NCBI RefSeq assembly: GCF_003335215.1
Contig: NZ_QPGB01000002.1
Span: 186,001 to 250,000 of the forward strand
Direction: 5' to 3'
From: Parvibium lacunae
GTDB taxonomy: Bacteria; Pseudomonadota; Gammaproteobacteria; Burkholderiales; Burkholderiaceae_D
Length of the DNA: 64,000 nt
A model generated the notes under the pieces. That model ran no database searches. It was not told the DNA's origin and saw only the letters and a program-made list of their open reading frames with translations. How positions within the stretch are numbered: the stretch's first letter is position 1; every line of letters starts with the position of its first letter. The position numbers and the translations under genes were made by a program. Shown in pieces: positions 26,383 through 37,200 of this stretch.

Positions 26383-27072
26383 CTAGAAAGGTAAAAAGGT
26401 ATTGAAAAAACGCTGTAACCATCCCATCCGTTGGGTATCATCCAACGCGCCGCGGCCATAGTATTCCAAGCGAGCATCGGCGATCAACGTTGAGCTAACG
26501 ATATTCCCTGCCAGCACGTTCAAGGGATTAACCACACCGGAAAAACGGAGAGTTTCAACTTCACCGTTAATCCCAATTTGCTTCTCACCGCTCACAATCA
26601 AATTACCGTTACCCAACACCTCAATCACAGTCGTCGTAATCGTACCGTTGAATAAATTATTGTTGCCGGTCTGACCTGTTCCTTCAAATTTATTTGAGCC
26701 ATCAGCGGTAATCCCTAACCCTTGAAAACTTTTTCCCCAAAATTTACTAATCAGTGGGATTGAGGTATCCATACTGCTGGTCTTGGAGGTTTTGGTATTG
26801 GTGGATTGACTGGAGGTGATGCGCTCACTCAAATTAACGGTAATGGTGTCACCCACAAACCTTGCGCGCCGATCTTCAAAAAGTGGGCGGCTATTGCTAT
26901 CGGCATAGATGCTCCCCGTTGCCAACGCTGGCGTTGCTGGGGTTATTGGGCGCGCTGTTTTTTGAGGAAGAACGTCAACCTTAGAATCCAGGTGATAGCA
27001 TCCTGCTAACCAACAAGGGGTAATGAGTAAGAGTACTTTTATCCATGTAGGTGAGTGAATTGTCATCATCAT
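26383..27072 (-). CDS. flgH: Flagellar L-ring lipoprotein FlgH
   Basis: The 229-residue protein forms the outer-membrane L-ring. The lipoprotein signal ends in the lipobox LAGC (Cys near residue 25). Conserved FlgH segments are GSIYADSNSRPLFEDRRARFVGDTITVNL and the C-terminal LRFSGVVNPLNVLAGNIVSSTLIADARLEYYGRG. The ATG is preceded by GGAG at five bases. Confidence 0.96.
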   Translation of the reverse strand: MMMTIHSPTWIKVLLLITPCWLAGCYHLDSKVDVLPQKTARPITPATPALATGSIYADSNSRPLFEDRRARFVGDTITVNLSERITSSQSTNTKTSKTSSMDTSIPLISKFWGKSFQGLGITADGSNKFEGTGQTGNNNLFNGTITTTVIEVLGNGNLIVSGEKQIGINGEVETLRFSGVVNPLNVLAGNIVSSTLIADARLEYYGRGALDDTQRMGWLQRFFNTFLPF

Positions 27073-27120
27073 TCATTCTCCGCACTAATCACTGGTATCG
27101 ATCACTGAGACAGGCGTTGT

Positions 27121-27897
27121 TTATAGCTGGGTCAGGCGCTGCAGCATCTGATCGGATGTTTGAATCGCTCGGGAATTAATTTCATAAGCACGCTGTGCTT
27201 GAATCAAGCTCACCAGCTCTTCTGTCACGTTCACATTAGAGGTTTCTACGTAACCCTGGCTCAATTGTCCGGCGCCATTTGAACCCGGTGCATTGGTGGT
27301 CGCTGTACCAGAGGCCGCTGTTTCGGTAAACAAGTTTTGACCTAACGGCTGCAAGCCAGCCGGGTTCACGAATACCGCCAATTGGATACTACCGATCTGG
27401 GTTGAGACTCCCGCTACCGTTGCGCTTACTGTGCCATCTTGCGCAATCGAGACTGCCGTGGCTGCAGCAGGAATAGTGATCGACGGCGATAAGGGATACC
27501 CATTCGAGGTCACAATTTGACCATTGGCATCTTTCTGGAAACTGCCATCGCGAGTATAGGCAGTCGTACCATCAGGCAGGGCCACGGGGAAAAACCCATT
27601 GCCATTAATCGCGACATCAAGACCATTGGTCGTTTGCTGCAGATTACCCTGGGTATAGTTACGGACAGTAGCAACCGGTCGAGCTCCGCTGCCGATATTC
27701 AACCCTGAAGGCACCAGATTTTGCTGGGTTGACTGTGATCCGGTCTGCCGTAAATTTTGGTACAGCAAATCTTCAAACACTGCCCGTGAACGCTTGTAGC
27801 CATTGGTTGAGACATTGGCTAAGTTATTCGTAATCACATCTAACTGGGTCTGTTGAGAATCCAGTCCCGTTTTAGCAATCCAGAGAGAACGCATCAT
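27121..27897 (-). CDS. flgG: Flagellar distal rod protein FlgG
   Basis: The 258-residue distal rod subunit shows the flagellar rod/hook N-terminal helix ([44 protein letters not shown]) with the FlgG-type SRAVFEDL insertion, and the matching C-terminus [33 protein letters not shown]. The length is typical. It lies in the flgBCDEFGHIJ order. Confidence 0.97.
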   Translation of the reverse strand: MMRSLWIAKTGLDSQQTQLDVITNNLANVSTNGYKRSRAVFEDLLYQNLRQTGSQSTQQNLVPSGLNIGSGARPVATVRNYTQGNLQQTTNGLDVAINGNGFFPVALPDGTTAYTRDGSFQKDANGQIVTSNGYPLSPSITIPAAATAVSIAQDGTVSATVAGVSTQIGSIQLAVFVNPAGLQPLGQNLFTETAASGTATTNAPGSNGAGQLSQGYVETSNVNVTEELVSLIQAQRAYEINSRAIQTSDQMLQRLTQL

Positions 27898-27939
27898 GAT
27901 GGGCCACCTGCTTTAGGTTGAGTTATTCGGGTCAATTTC

Positions 27940-28683
27940 TTAGCCAGTCTGGGCCAGAAGTTGATCGCCTTTTTGCGAATTTTGCTGCGCCAATTGAATC
28001 AGTTTCAGATTCGTTTCAAACTGTCTGGCAGCACTGATCATTTGCACCAGTTGATCGACTGCGTTGACATTACTGCTTTCAAGATAACCACTCGCAATCC
28101 GGACTGCTCGGTCGGCATCTGCGGCCTGCCCGCTGCGTAGTTGGAACAGGCCATCAGGCATGCGCTGTAGTTGCTGATCATCCGGATTAACCAGTTTCAA
28201 TCGCCCTAGTACCACCGCATTATTTTTTGCCCCGGTGAGTGGGGTTGCTGTCACTGTGCCTTCATCAGCAATCGAAATTTGTTGATCGGCGGGAATCGCA
28301 ATTGGGCCGGCCTCTCCTAATAAAACCTGACCGTTTGCCGTCGCCAAAACACCTTCATTGTTCACCACCAAATGACCGTTGCGGGTATAACGCTCTTGCC
28401 CATTAGCCGCCTGAACAGCAAGCCAGCCTCGCCCTTGTACGGCAATATCCAGCTCACGCCCTGTTTGCTGTAACGCTCCTACGCTTAAATCAGCACCGGG
28501 GGTACTTTCCACCGCATAGGCACGAGTGGGTAAGCCTGGCCCCACTAGTGGCGCGGTACGAAAAGCCGCCATCTCAGCCCGAAATCCGTTGGTGGATAAA
28601 TTCGCTAAATTATTCGCGACGATGTCTTGCCGCAACGCGGTATGCTTGGCACCCGTCATGGCGGTGTAGATTAATTTATCCAT
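27940..28683 (-). CDS. flgF: Flagellar proximal rod protein FlgF
   Basis: The 247-residue rod protein begins MDKLIYTAMTGAKHTALRQDIVANNLANLSTNGFRAEMAAF and ends with the conserved NVNAVDQLVQMISAARQFETNLKLIQ. Both terminal helices and the DIAVQGRGWLAVQ motif place it as FlgF. It sits between flgE and flgG. Confidence 0.96.
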   Translation of the reverse strand: MDKLIYTAMTGAKHTALRQDIVANNLANLSTNGFRAEMAAFRTAPLVGPGLPTRAYAVESTPGADLSVGALQQTGRELDIAVQGRGWLAVQAANGQERYTRNGHLVVNNEGVLATANGQVLLGEAGPIAIPADQQISIADEGTVTATPLTGAKNNAVVLGRLKLVNPDDQQLQRMPDGLFQLRSGQAADADRAVRIASGYLESSNVNAVDQLVQMISAARQFETNLKLIQLAQQNSQKGDQLLAQTG

Positions 28684-28708
28684 GTGCTATCCCAACTATC
28701 CAGTCTCA

Positions 28709-29992
28709 CTAACGAAGATTGACCAGCGTTTGCAGCACCTGATCTTGTGTTTTGATCGTTTGCGCATTCGCTTGGTAAACCCGCTGAGCGGTAATCATGT
28801 CGACCAGCTGTGCAGTGAGATCGATATTGGCTTCTTCAATCGCGCCCGATTGCAAACTTCCTAAACTACCTGAACCAGGCGCTCCAACCAATGCAGGCCC
28901 AGAATCAGAGGATTCTGACCACTGGTTATTCCCCAGTTGGCGCAATCCATTCGGGTTGGTGAAATTAGCCAATACGACCTGCCCCTGAGGGCGGGACTGA
29001 CCATTCGAGTAGCGGCCCAAAATCGTTCCATCGGTACTGACACTAAACCCAGAAAGGCGACCTGCGGTATAACCGGTCTGGCTAAGCGCATTCACACTGT
29101 AGGGTGTACCGTATTGTGTCGATTCGGCAAAGACCAAGCCATTTCCCAGGCCCTGGCCGGTTGGGTCGGTGGTCAGCGCAATGGGCCCGGTCAGTACGGG
29201 GTTACCTAAGGCCGCGCCAGTATCTGGGTTGGTAATAGGAATCGTGAAAGGCCCCGCGCCGCCAGCGGTTAGCTGACCCGAGGCATTGAATGTTAACTGC
29301 CGAATAGCGGCATTTTGTATTTGTGCCCCATCCAGCGCACCGTAAACATCCCAAGTTGTTGAACTCCGGCGCGCAAAATAAAGCGACAGGGTGTGTTGGT
29401 TACCAACCGCGTCATAAACAGAGAGTGAAGTCGAGTTGGTATAAGTCGAACCATTGTTGATATCAAATGGTGTCGTAACCGGATTAATCACCGCCGCCTG
29501 CGAACTCAAATTCACATTCACATTAATCCCATCAGTGACTTTAGGGGCAATATCTGACGAGGAAATGCGAAGTGGCGAGGGCGTAGATTGCACAATTTGA
29601 TTATTGCTATTGACCCCAAAGCCGGTTAATTTTTGACCTGAGCCATTCACAATATAGCCATCTTTATCAAGAGAAAACTGCCCCCCACGGCCATAGGTCA
29701 CCACGCCGTTGTTATCCATACGGAAAAAGCCATTGCCGTTAATCGCTAAATCAAGCGGGTTATTGGTGACTGAAATATTTCCTTGGGAAAAATTCTGTAA
29801 TACCGCGGCGACACTGGTTCCAATCCCGACTGCGGTACTGGCACTGCCACCACCCGCTTGGGAAAACACGTCAGCAAAAATCGCATTCGCAGCTTTAAAG
29901 CCGGCGGTGTTGGCATTTGCCACGTTATTGCCAATCACTTCCAGTTGTTTGGAAGCCGCACTTAACCCACTCAGACCTTGTTGAAAACTCAT
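28709..29992 (-). CDS. flgE: Flagellar hook protein FlgE
   Basis: The 427-residue hook subunit has the conserved N-terminus SFQQGLSGLSAASKQLEVIGNNVANANTAGFK, the [12 protein letters not shown] segment near residue 82, a variable surface domain (about 145-290) and the C-terminus EANIDLTAQLVDMITAQRVYQANAQTIKTQDQVLQTLVNLR. The length is usual. Confidence 0.97.
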   Translation of the reverse strand: MSFQQGLSGLSAASKQLEVIGNNVANANTAGFKAANAIFADVFSQAGGGSASTAVGIGTSVAAVLQNFSQGNISVTNNPLDLAINGNGFFRMDNNGVVTYGRGGQFSLDKDGYIVNGSGQKLTGFGVNSNNQIVQSTPSPLRISSSDIAPKVTDGINVNVNLSSQAAVINPVTTPFDINNGSTYTNSTSLSVYDAVGNQHTLSLYFARRSSTTWDVYGALDGAQIQNAAIRQLTFNASGQLTAGGAGPFTIPITNPDTGAALGNPVLTGPIALTTDPTGQGLGNGLVFAESTQYGTPYSVNALSQTGYTAGRLSGFSVSTDGTILGRYSNGQSRPQGQVVLANFTNPNGLRQLGNNQWSESSDSGPALVGAPGSGSLGSLQSGAIEEANIDLTAQLVDMITAQRVYQANAQTIKTQDQVLQTLVNLR

Positions 29993-30031
29993 GGCTTACT
30001 CCTTACACTCAATTGTGATTGGTATAACAAC

Positions 30032-30706
30032 TTACAAAATCCGGCGAATCTGACTCAAGGTATAGGGACTGGCCTGCCCTGATACGGTCAGACTTGTGCT
30101 GTTACCGCTCTGGTTCACGCCCATCACCTGACCATAGGTCAGCCCGGTTACTTCAATATTGTTACCGCCTTGGCTAGCACTCCAGGTCACGCTGTATTTA
30201 CCGTCAGTGAGTTTTTGCCCATTGTTATCATAGCCATCCCAAGTGTAGGCATTTACGCCGGATTGCTGAGCGCCTAAATCTTTTTCAAAGACCACATTGC
30301 CGCGCGCATCTTTCACCGTCATTTTCAAGTTATCGACTGGCTGTTTCAGCTCATAGCCTGTGGTGGTTTGCCCATTCGTTAGCTGGGCAGTGTTGCCGGG
30401 TACCAGCACCCCTTTCCCCATCAGTAGAGCCGATTGCAGGGTTTGCAACCCATTCAATCCACTTGCCAGGGATTCAATGGCGCTGTTTACTTGGTTAATC
30501 CCCGTGACGGTGTTGATTTGCGCTAACTGCGAGGTGAGTTCGGAGTTTTCAAGAGGATTGAGTGGGTCCTGATTTTTCATCTGCGTTGTCAGCAAACTCA
30601 AGAATCTATCTTGCAGGGCTTCGCTCGTGGTTTTTTCGGTATTAGGCCGAGATGCGCCGGGTAAACCAGCATAAGGATTGGTTGTATTGCTCGCGATGCT
30701 TAGCAT
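30032..30706 (-). CDS. flgD: Flagellar hook-capping protein FlgD
   Basis: The 224-residue hook-cap scaffold has the N-terminal conserved LQDRFLSLLTTQMKNQDPLNPLENSELTSQLAQINTVTGI and a C-terminal FlgD immunoglobulin-like region (AYTWDGYDNNGQKLTDGKY). It is required for hook polymerisation and leaves the structure afterwards. Confidence 0.96.
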   Translation of the reverse strand: MLSIASNTTNPYAGLPGASRPNTEKTTSEALQDRFLSLLTTQMKNQDPLNPLENSELTSQLAQINTVTGINQVNSAIESLASGLNGLQTLQSALLMGKGVLVPGNTAQLTNGQTTTGYELKQPVDNLKMTVKDARGNVVFEKDLGAQQSGVNAYTWDGYDNNGQKLTDGKYSVTWSASQGGNNIEVTGLTYGQVMGVNQSGNSTSLTVSGQASPYTLSQIRRIL

Positions 30707-30739
30707 AAAGTCCTCTCAATCTGTTTCACATCTCACTAC

Positions 30740-31165
30740 TTATTGCCCAAGTGATAAGGTTTTCAAGAGCATCGTTCTTGCGGTTGCCGCCACATCGACG
30801 TTCGCCTGATAAGCCCGCGATGCCGATAACATATTGACCATTTCTTCAACCGCATTTACATTAGGCAAGGTGACATAACCTTCTTTATCCGCAAACGGAT
30901 GCTTGGGGTCATATTGCCGACGCAAAGGGGTCGTGTTATCAACGGTCACCTCCTTGACCTGGACCGCTTGCGCACGCTGCTCTGCCAGCCCCTGCTGACC
31001 TGCGACAGGCACAGCCTGAAAAACCACTTGACGGGCACGATAGGGTTGTCCATCGGGACCAGCGACGCTATCGGCATTCGCCAAATTACTGGCAACGGTA
31101 TTAAGCCGTTGACTTTGGGCGGTCATTCCGCTACTGGCAATTTGAAAGGTCTGGAGTAGCGACAT
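30740..31165 (-). CDS. flgC: Flagellar proximal rod protein FlgC
   Basis: The 141-residue proximal rod protein starts [38 protein letters not shown], includes [25 protein letters not shown], and ends with the family LLKTLSLGQ tail. It lies five bases after flgB. Confidence 0.97.
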   Translation of the reverse strand: MSLLQTFQIASSGMTAQSQRLNTVASNLANADSVAGPDGQPYRARQVVFQAVPVAGQQGLAEQRAQAVQVKEVTVDNTTPLRRQYDPKHPFADKEGYVTLPNVNAVEEMVNMLSASRAYQANVDVAATARTMLLKTLSLGQ

Positions 31166-31170
31166 AATCC

Positions 31171-31584
31171 TTATCCATTGGTTTGCAGGGCACTACGAAT
31201 ACTATTTATCGTGCCGTTTACGCCACGCAAGGCGGCCTCATAGCGCAGGCTGTTATCGGCAAACTGCGCACGTTCGGTATCCATATCCACGGTATTACCA
31301 TCCAAACTAGGTTGGCTTGAGGCCCGAAATTGCAGGCGTACCCCCAGGCTGTTCAAGGCGCCCTGATTACCTGCAAGATGTTGTGTATGTGTTTGCTGTA
31401 ATGGTGCGGCAAGGGGTTTACCCGCGGTTGCTTGTTTAAGCGCCGCAGCGAAATCAAAATCTTGGGCCTTGTAGTTAGGGGTATCTGCATTGGCAATGTT
31501 GGCCGCTAAGACACCCTGCCGTTGCCCCCGTAACTTCAGGGCTTCGGCATTACGCTGCATGGCCTCTTGCACTTTACCGATCAT
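31171..31584 (-). CDS. flgB: Flagellar proximal rod protein FlgB
   Basis: The 137-residue rod protein carries the motif [32 protein letters not shown] and the C-terminal helix [30 protein letters not shown]. It is the first gene of the minus-strand flg operon and diverges from flgA. Confidence 0.96.
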   Translation of the reverse strand: MIGKVQEAMQRNAEALKLRGQRQGVLAANIANADTPNYKAQDFDFAAALKQATAGKPLAAPLQQTHTQHLAGNQGALNSLGVRLQFRASSQPSLDGNTVDMDTERAQFADNSLRYEAALRGVNGTINSIRSALQTNG

Positions 31585-31776
31585 GCGATCCTCACACTCA
31601 GGGGTTCTTTATTAATAAGCCCCAATCTGTGGGGGCTCTGTTGCTTGAACACATTATTCGTGAACTTGAGGAAAGTAATGCGGCAATTAAACCGACTTTC
31701 TACCGTCTTTTCTGAACTTATTGTTGTGCCAATCTGGCTACATTAGCGATAGGCCCACGTTTTGAATTGCTCAAGC
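31585..31776. promoter_or_regulatory. Divergent flgB-flgA control region
   Basis: About 190 bases separate the divergent flgB and flgA starts and must contain both promoters. A short stem AGCCCC (31618-31623) / GGGGCT (31632-31637) lies near flgB. I found no sequence fitting sigma-54 (GG-N10-GC in good context) or sigma-28 on either strand, so the promoter class remains open. Confidence 0.45.
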
Positions 31777-32631
31777 ATGTCATTTTTGATTGCCAATCAC
31801 CGCTATCGTCAACCCCTGTCTTATCTGGCAGCCTGTGGGCAACCGATAATCGCTGTATTTTTACTGATATTTTGTCCAGCATTACTGGCGTCAGCTAGCC
31901 CACCTGCACGAGATCATGCGATGGTAGGGCTTAATCGAGACCAAATTAGCGCATTGGTCACACAAGAAATTGAGGTTGCCAGCCGTCATTGGCAGCAGTA
32001 TGGTTTTGAGGTCAAGGCAGCGCTGCTACCCGGTATCAGCACCGCAGCGCCATGTCAGGGACTGGACATCAAACCCGCTCACCCACAGCCTTGGTGGGGC
32101 CGACTGATGCTAAAACTGACTTGTGTCAGCCCAATTAATGCCGCGCAAAAAGGCTGGTTCGGCTTTGCTCCAGTTGAGGTACAAGTCTGGGGCCCTGTTT
32201 TTATTACTAAACGGCCCCTGCCGCGCGGAAAGCCTGTCAATCTCGATGATTTTGAGGCCGTGATGCAAAATTTGGTTCCTATTTTTCCTTTCCCACCCAG
32301 TTTGCGTCAGCTTGAGAACAATGTGTCACTCCCGCCTGGTTATGTGAGCCTGTCCCGATTGCAATCAAGTACCCGCCCGCCCCAAGTGTTGTCACTTGCC
32401 TTGATGGCAGGACAAGTCCTACGCAGTGAGGCGATTAAATCTGCCCCCACGGTAAGCCAGGGCGACATGGTCGCGTTGCGAGTTCGACATGCGCAGTTTG
32501 AAATGAACACCTCCGCGACCGCACTCATGGATGGTGGGATTGGTGATGTCATTCGCGTCAAAACGGAACAAGGTAAAGTATTGAATGCAACGCTAATTGA
32601 TCAAAAACTCGCGGAAGTGCTTAACAATTAG
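31777..32631 (+). CDS. flgA: Flagellar P-ring chaperone FlgA
   Basis: The product (284 residues from this ATG) is exported through an N-terminal hydrophobic segment (IIAVFLLIFCPALLASA) and helps FlgI form the P-ring. The C-terminal SAF-like domain is clear: VFITKRPLPRGKPVNLDDFEAVMQN, LMAGQVLRSEAI and QGDMVALRVRHAQFEMNTSATALMDGGIGDVIRV. It is divergent from flgB and lies upstream of flgM, with a 214-base gap containing a separate promoter for flgM. Confidence 0.94.
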   Translation: MSFLIANHRYRQPLSYLAACGQPIIAVFLLIFCPALLASASPPARDHAMVGLNRDQISALVTQEIEVASRHWQQYGFEVKAALLPGISTAAPCQGLDIKPAHPQPWWGRLMLKLTCVSPINAAQKGWFGFAPVEVQVWGPVFITKRPLPRGKPVNLDDFEAVMQNLVPIFPFPPSLRQLENNVSLPPGYVSLSRLQSSTRPPQVLSLALMAGQVLRSEAIKSAPTVSQGDMVALRVRHAQFEMNTSATALMDGGIGDVIRVKTEQGKVLNATLIDQKLAEVLNN

Positions 32632-32714
32632 ATAGACAGAATCCTTGAACATATATTTATCTAACGATTTAACAATTTAGGTGCATATTTCTTCATTTAT
32701 TTAACAAAATTGCC

Positions 32715-32740
32715 TCAAGTTTTCAGCTGGGTGTCCGAAA
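32715..32740 (+). promoter_or_regulatory. Sigma-28 (FliA) promoter of flgM
   Basis: TCAAGTT at 32715-32721 and GTCCGAAA at 32733-32740 are separated by 11 bases. This matches the element found before fliC in this window (TCAAGTT-N11-CTCCGATAA) in both sequence and spacing. It would put flgMN under FliA in addition to any read-through from flgA. Confidence 0.75.
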
Positions 32741-32845
32741 TACTTTCCAAGTAAGGGCAAAGCGCGTCTCATGCAGCATGTAGGAAATTTACCTACAAGA
32801 TGATAAGCTCTGTTCAAAGTCGCTTTTAAACACTTGGAGATGATG

Positions 32846-33154
32846 ATGAAAATTGGCAATGGCAACGGTTTAGGGCAGGTTGACCGCACTGACCGGGGAA
32901 CGACCACGAGTAGCGCCGGACGAGCGAGTCAATCTGATAGCGGTACGAGTGTGAGCAGCACGGAAAGCGTCCAGCTGAGTGGTTTTTCCTCTCGCTTGCA
33001 GGATCTTGAAAAAACACTGTCGGCCTCACCGGCGTTTGATGCCCAGAAAGTCGAAAGTATTACCCAAGCAATCCGTGACGGTAAATTTACGGTTAATAGT
33101 GATGTTGTAGCAGATAAATTATTAGCAAGCGTGCGGGAACTTGTTGGCAACTGA
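32846..33154 (+). CDS. flgM: Anti-sigma-28 factor FlgM
   Basis: The 102-residue protein binds and inhibits FliA until it is exported through the finished hook. The N-terminus MKIGNGNGLGQVD is unstructured, and the C-terminal binding helices include VESITQAIRDGKFTVNSDVVADKLLASVREL. Three consecutive ATGs occur; the third, six bases after GGAG, is the best start. A FliA-type promoter lies about 105 bases upstream, giving the usual feedback loop. Confidence 0.93.
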   Translation: MKIGNGNGLGQVDRTDRGTTTSSAGRASQSDSGTSVSSTESVQLSGFSSRLQDLEKTLSASPAFDAQKVESITQAIRDGKFTVNSDVVADKLLASVRELVGN

Positions 33155-33191
33155 CCCCCTTCCCGCACCCTAAATCAAGGTGTGCGGAACG

Positions 33192-33785
33192 ATGGATACC
33201 CAACAATTACAGCAGCAGCAAAAAAAATCACAGCAAGCGTCGCTCAAAACAGAGAGTGATGCTTCTTTGTTATTGGTCTGCCGTCAGTTATTTGAGCTGA
33301 TTCAAGCCGCAAACCAACTACTTCCTGGTATTCAAACTTTGCTTTTAGACGAGCAAACGGCCTTGACACAGCAAATTCCGGCGCCCCTAGAATTTGAGGC
33401 GCTTCTGAATAAAAAAGAAAAGGCGCTCTTGGCGCTGCAGCAGCACTGGGAAAAAATAATACACTTCATTCAGGAAAATCAGACTGATAAAGCAATCCAA
33501 CCCGATCTGCGGCAATGGATTCAAACCACGAGCAACATCCTCGCCCGACCTGCGCTGGGGCGTCAATTGACTCAAGCCTTGGACAAGCTACAACTCGGTA
33601 TGCAAGAGATTGTTGAATTAAATCAGCTCAATGGCCAGCTGATTGTGCGTCAGCGTCACCAAGTCGAGCAAAGCTTACATATTTTGCGCGGGACAGATAA
33701 CCCGCAATTGCCAAGCACACCGCTTTACACTCCCACGGGTGGCGCCCACACGACCTTGAATAAAAATCGTCGCGGCATAGCGTAG
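33192..33785 (+). CDS. flgN: Flagellar export chaperone FlgN
   Basis: The product (about 197 residues) fits FlgN, the chaperone for the hook-filament junction proteins FlgK and FlgL. It is all helical, with the typical EFEALLNKKEKALLALQQHWEKII segment near residues 75-95 and LNGQLIVRQRHQVEQSLHILRG towards the end. It directly follows flgM, as in many proteobacteria. The start is uncertain by a few codons. Confidence 0.9.
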   Translation: MDTQQLQQQQKKSQQASLKTESDASLLLVCRQLFELIQAANQLLPGIQTLLLDEQTALTQQIPAPLEFEALLNKKEKALLALQQHWEKIIHFIQENQTDKAIQPDLRQWIQTTSNILARPALGRQLTQALDKLQLGMQEIVELNQLNGQLIVRQRHQVEQSLHILRGTDNPQLPSTPLYTPTGGAHTTLNKNRRGIA

Positions 33786-33827
33786 GCTCAAGGTCTGTTT
33801 CGTCGGTGCGTCGCTTTAAGTGTTGAC

Positions 33828-34289
33828 TTAAATACCAGATGAGGCCAGATAGCTGTCTAAATGAAGGGGTCGCACATTAAAGTGTAACCAATACTGAACG
33901 ATACGCCCTAGTATCGTATTGAGATCATCAAAATTAACGGGCTTCACCGTGTAGCTATTTGCCCCCAGTTGGTAGGCGAGAACCAGATCGCGCTCTTCCT
34001 GGGAGGAGGTAAAAATAATCACAGGAACATAAGCCAAATCAGGATTCGCCTTGATCAAGCGCAGTAGCTCCAGACCATCTAACTTTGGCAACTTCAGATC
34101 TAACAACATCAGCTTAGGCAGCGCCTGCATTTCTCCTTGGCGAAGTTTGATGATGGCGTGCTCTAAGTAGGTTTTGGCAGCGACCCCATCTTCTACATGC
34201 ACAATCGATAAGTCTTGCGCTGCGCGCCGCAGCGCCAGTAACGTCAACTCTGCATCACTAGGATTATCTTCAACCAGTAATATATCCAT
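33828..34289 (-). CDS. Single-domain response regulator, Rcp1-like
   Basis: The 153-residue receiver-only protein has LVEDNPSDAELTLLALRRA at the start, the phospho-acceptor Asp in LMLLDLKLPKLDGLELL near residue 70, IIFTSSQEERD and the Lys in YTVKPVNFDDL. This is the pattern of the Rcp1 subfamily that pairs with phytochrome-like or SVAHDLRAPL-type kinases. It is nine bases downstream of such a kinase gene, so the two are an obvious pair. There is no output domain. Confidence 0.92.
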   Translation of the reverse strand: MDILLVEDNPSDAELTLLALRRAAQDLSIVHVEDGVAAKTYLEHAIIKLRQGEMQALPKLMLLDLKLPKLDGLELLRLIKANPDLAYVPVIIFTSSQEERDLVLAYQLGANSYTVKPVNFDDLNTILGRIVQYWLHFNVRPLHLDSYLASSGI

Positions 34290-34298
34290 CGCTCCCCC

Positions 34299-37200
34299 TT
34301 ATACCGTTGCTAGTGGTAAGGAAAAATAGAAGGTTGCCCCTTCACCCGGAATCCCCTTACCCCATGCCTGACCACCGTGACGCATGACAACCCGCTGCAC
34401 AATCGCCAAACCAACACCGGTTCCTTCATATTCATTGACACTGTGCAGGCGCTGAAAAACACCGAATAGTTTATGGGCATATTGCTGATCAAAACCAACA
34501 CCATTATCACGGACATAAAATGCACCGCTCTCAACACCAGCGCTGTAGCCAATTTCTACACGCGGTTCGCTGGATTTTTGCGAAAACTTGCAAGCATTGC
34601 CAATCAGATTCGCCAGCAATTGTTGCAGCAACGTCGGGTCGCCTAATACAGGGGGCATGGCATAAACAGCAAGCTGGTGTTGGGGCCACTGCTCTTGCAC
34701 TTCATGGCAAAGACGCTGGGCTAAGGCTTGCATATCAACCCATTCCGATTTCATTTCGGTCCGGCTGATGCGCGCATAACTTAATAAATCTTCAATCAAT
34801 TTCGCCATTTTTTCTGCATTCCGACCGATCCGCTGCAAATAAAGGCCCCCTTGTTCATCCAGCTTGTCCTGATACTCCTGCTGGACAATCGCACTAAAGC
34901 CAGAGATTGCGCGTAGCGGCGCACGCAAGTCATGGGCGACGGAATAAGAAAAGGCCTCCAACTCGCGATTCGCCTGTTCTAGCGCCGCAGTCCGGGCAAT
35001 GACTCGTTCTTCCAACTCGGTATTCATACGTTTCATTTCGCGCTCGGACCATTTTTGCGCAGAGATATCTCGAACCTCAATTTGCTGATAAGGCAAGCCA
35101 TCAATGTAAACCGTGGAGCTCGCAATTTCGACTTCTAACTCACTCCCATCCAAACAGCGTAATGCACTCTCTCGATAGGTAAACTGCTTGATATCGGTAC
35201 TGGTCTGATGAATTAGCTCCATCATCGCGGGACGAAATATCGGGGCAGTCATTTCCAGCAGGTTACGCCCGATGAGTTCTTCGCTCGACATGGCGTGCAT
35301 CATTTTGACAAAAGCATGATTGGTGTAAAGTAAATCACCTTCACGATGAATACAAATCCCATCGACCGAAGCCTCAACCATGCGCCGATAGCGGGCTTCA
35401 CTCTCACGTAGCGCACGCTCAGCACGCGTGCGATCAGTAATATCAATAGCCATCGCCAGAAAACCCAAGACTTTACCTTCGCGGCTGCGCAGCGCAGCGT
35501 TATACCACTCACAGACCAACTCTTGGCCGCCAGCAGTTACATTGACGTTCACACCCCGCACCATACTTTCGCCCTGACGTAAACGCTCCGTGCGTTGCTC
35601 GACCAACTCAATATCTGTTTTCGCAACGATGGTTTCTTCGGCACGCTTACCAATGACATCTCGTAAACGATAACCAAAGAGACTTTCGGCAGCGGGGTTC
35701 CAGTATGTAAAGCGTTGCTGACTGTCTTTGATCACACAAGGAATGGGCATTAACATCATCTGTAATTGCTGCATCTCCAGTAATTGAGATTTTTCCTCAA
35801 GCAGCGCAATTCGATCGAGTTCCATTTGCATTCGTTCACTGATATCCATCAGACTGGCACGAATAATTGTTTTACTCCGATGGGGCATCGCTACTAGGCG
35901 CAGTTCGCAGTGGATGACCCGACCATTGGCATGTCGCAGTGTCCATTGAGTCGTGACGATATGTCCAGATGCAACTTGTGCAGTAATCTCACGTGCTTTC
36001 GAAAAGGTATCTTCCCCGGCCTGGGTATCGGTACAAAAATGACGTGGGCTCGTTCCGATAAATTCTTCGCGAACATAACCCAGCATCTTTTCTGCCGCCG
36101 GATTAACGTCGATAATTCTCAATGGCTCTAGCGTAAATAAAATAATCGCTTCAGGCGCATTCTCTACCATCGTTCGATAACGCGCCTCGCGCAATCGTAG
36201 ACTTTGCAACAAACGTTCTTTACCAAGACTGAGTAGGCCAATTGCATTCGCGATAAAAACGCTAATCAGTAAAAAAATTTGGAGTAGTAAATTTCCTTGA
36301 ATACTTAATACCGGGCCGAATAAAAAAGTAAATTGACTGACATCACCCACCTGCTCAATAAGCCCCTGAAAAATCCGCATGGTCTGCAGGTTAGCGGTGA
36401 TCAAGAACCAAAGAATCACGATCATCAGCACGCGAATCTGACTTTGTAGCGCAGCATAAAATAAAATCCCGGAACTCAACACTAACCATAAGGTATGGAT
36501 CAGTGTTTTACCAATCCCTCCAGGTAAAGAGGATGCACCGAGCCAGCTCATAACACCAGAATCGGGTAACCAAGTTGCCAGCACAATCAATAACAGGAGC
36601 CCCTTCTCTCGCAAGTTAATATATAAAAAATAGCGCGGTTTGAACCATAAAAGCAGCCCTGGCATCAATGCCAGCAGCAAATAGAAATGTGTTGCCCCAT
36701 ACGCAAATAAACGTGGCCAGTGTTCATGGATCGACCAACCCAATAGCGTGGCAATCAGCGCGGGCAGTAAAATACTTAATGGCATTAATACAAACAATAA
36801 TCCCAGTCCATAACGGGTATAGAGTGATAAAGATCGGAAATGAAGCTGCACCCCAAGCACCCGTCGCGTCAACCCTGCCGCACACATAGCCAGTAGTATG
36901 GTGGCAATCACAAATAGCTCGCCCCAGGTAATTACTTGAGTGAGTCCTGACTGAGTGTTGGGTAAACCTCCAGATGGATAGACAAGATTCATCACGTATA
37001 GCATCAGCCCTGCACTCAACAAATAGCGATAGCCATAAATCGCTGCCAGTGCAGCCATGGGCGCAACCAATATCGCCAGTGGCAAGAAACAGGCACCGGC
37101 ATTGATATTGCCCAAGTCTGCGAGCTGGGCACAGAAAGTCCGCTGCAACAGTGTGTTTGTCAGGAAGTATAAAAGTGCCGTAATGGGTACGATCAAACCA

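Noticed and set aside
31585-31776. Sigma-54 promoter for the flg operon
   Set aside because: TGGCAC occurs on the minus strand near 31725-31730, but the -12 element at the proper distance is AG, not GC.
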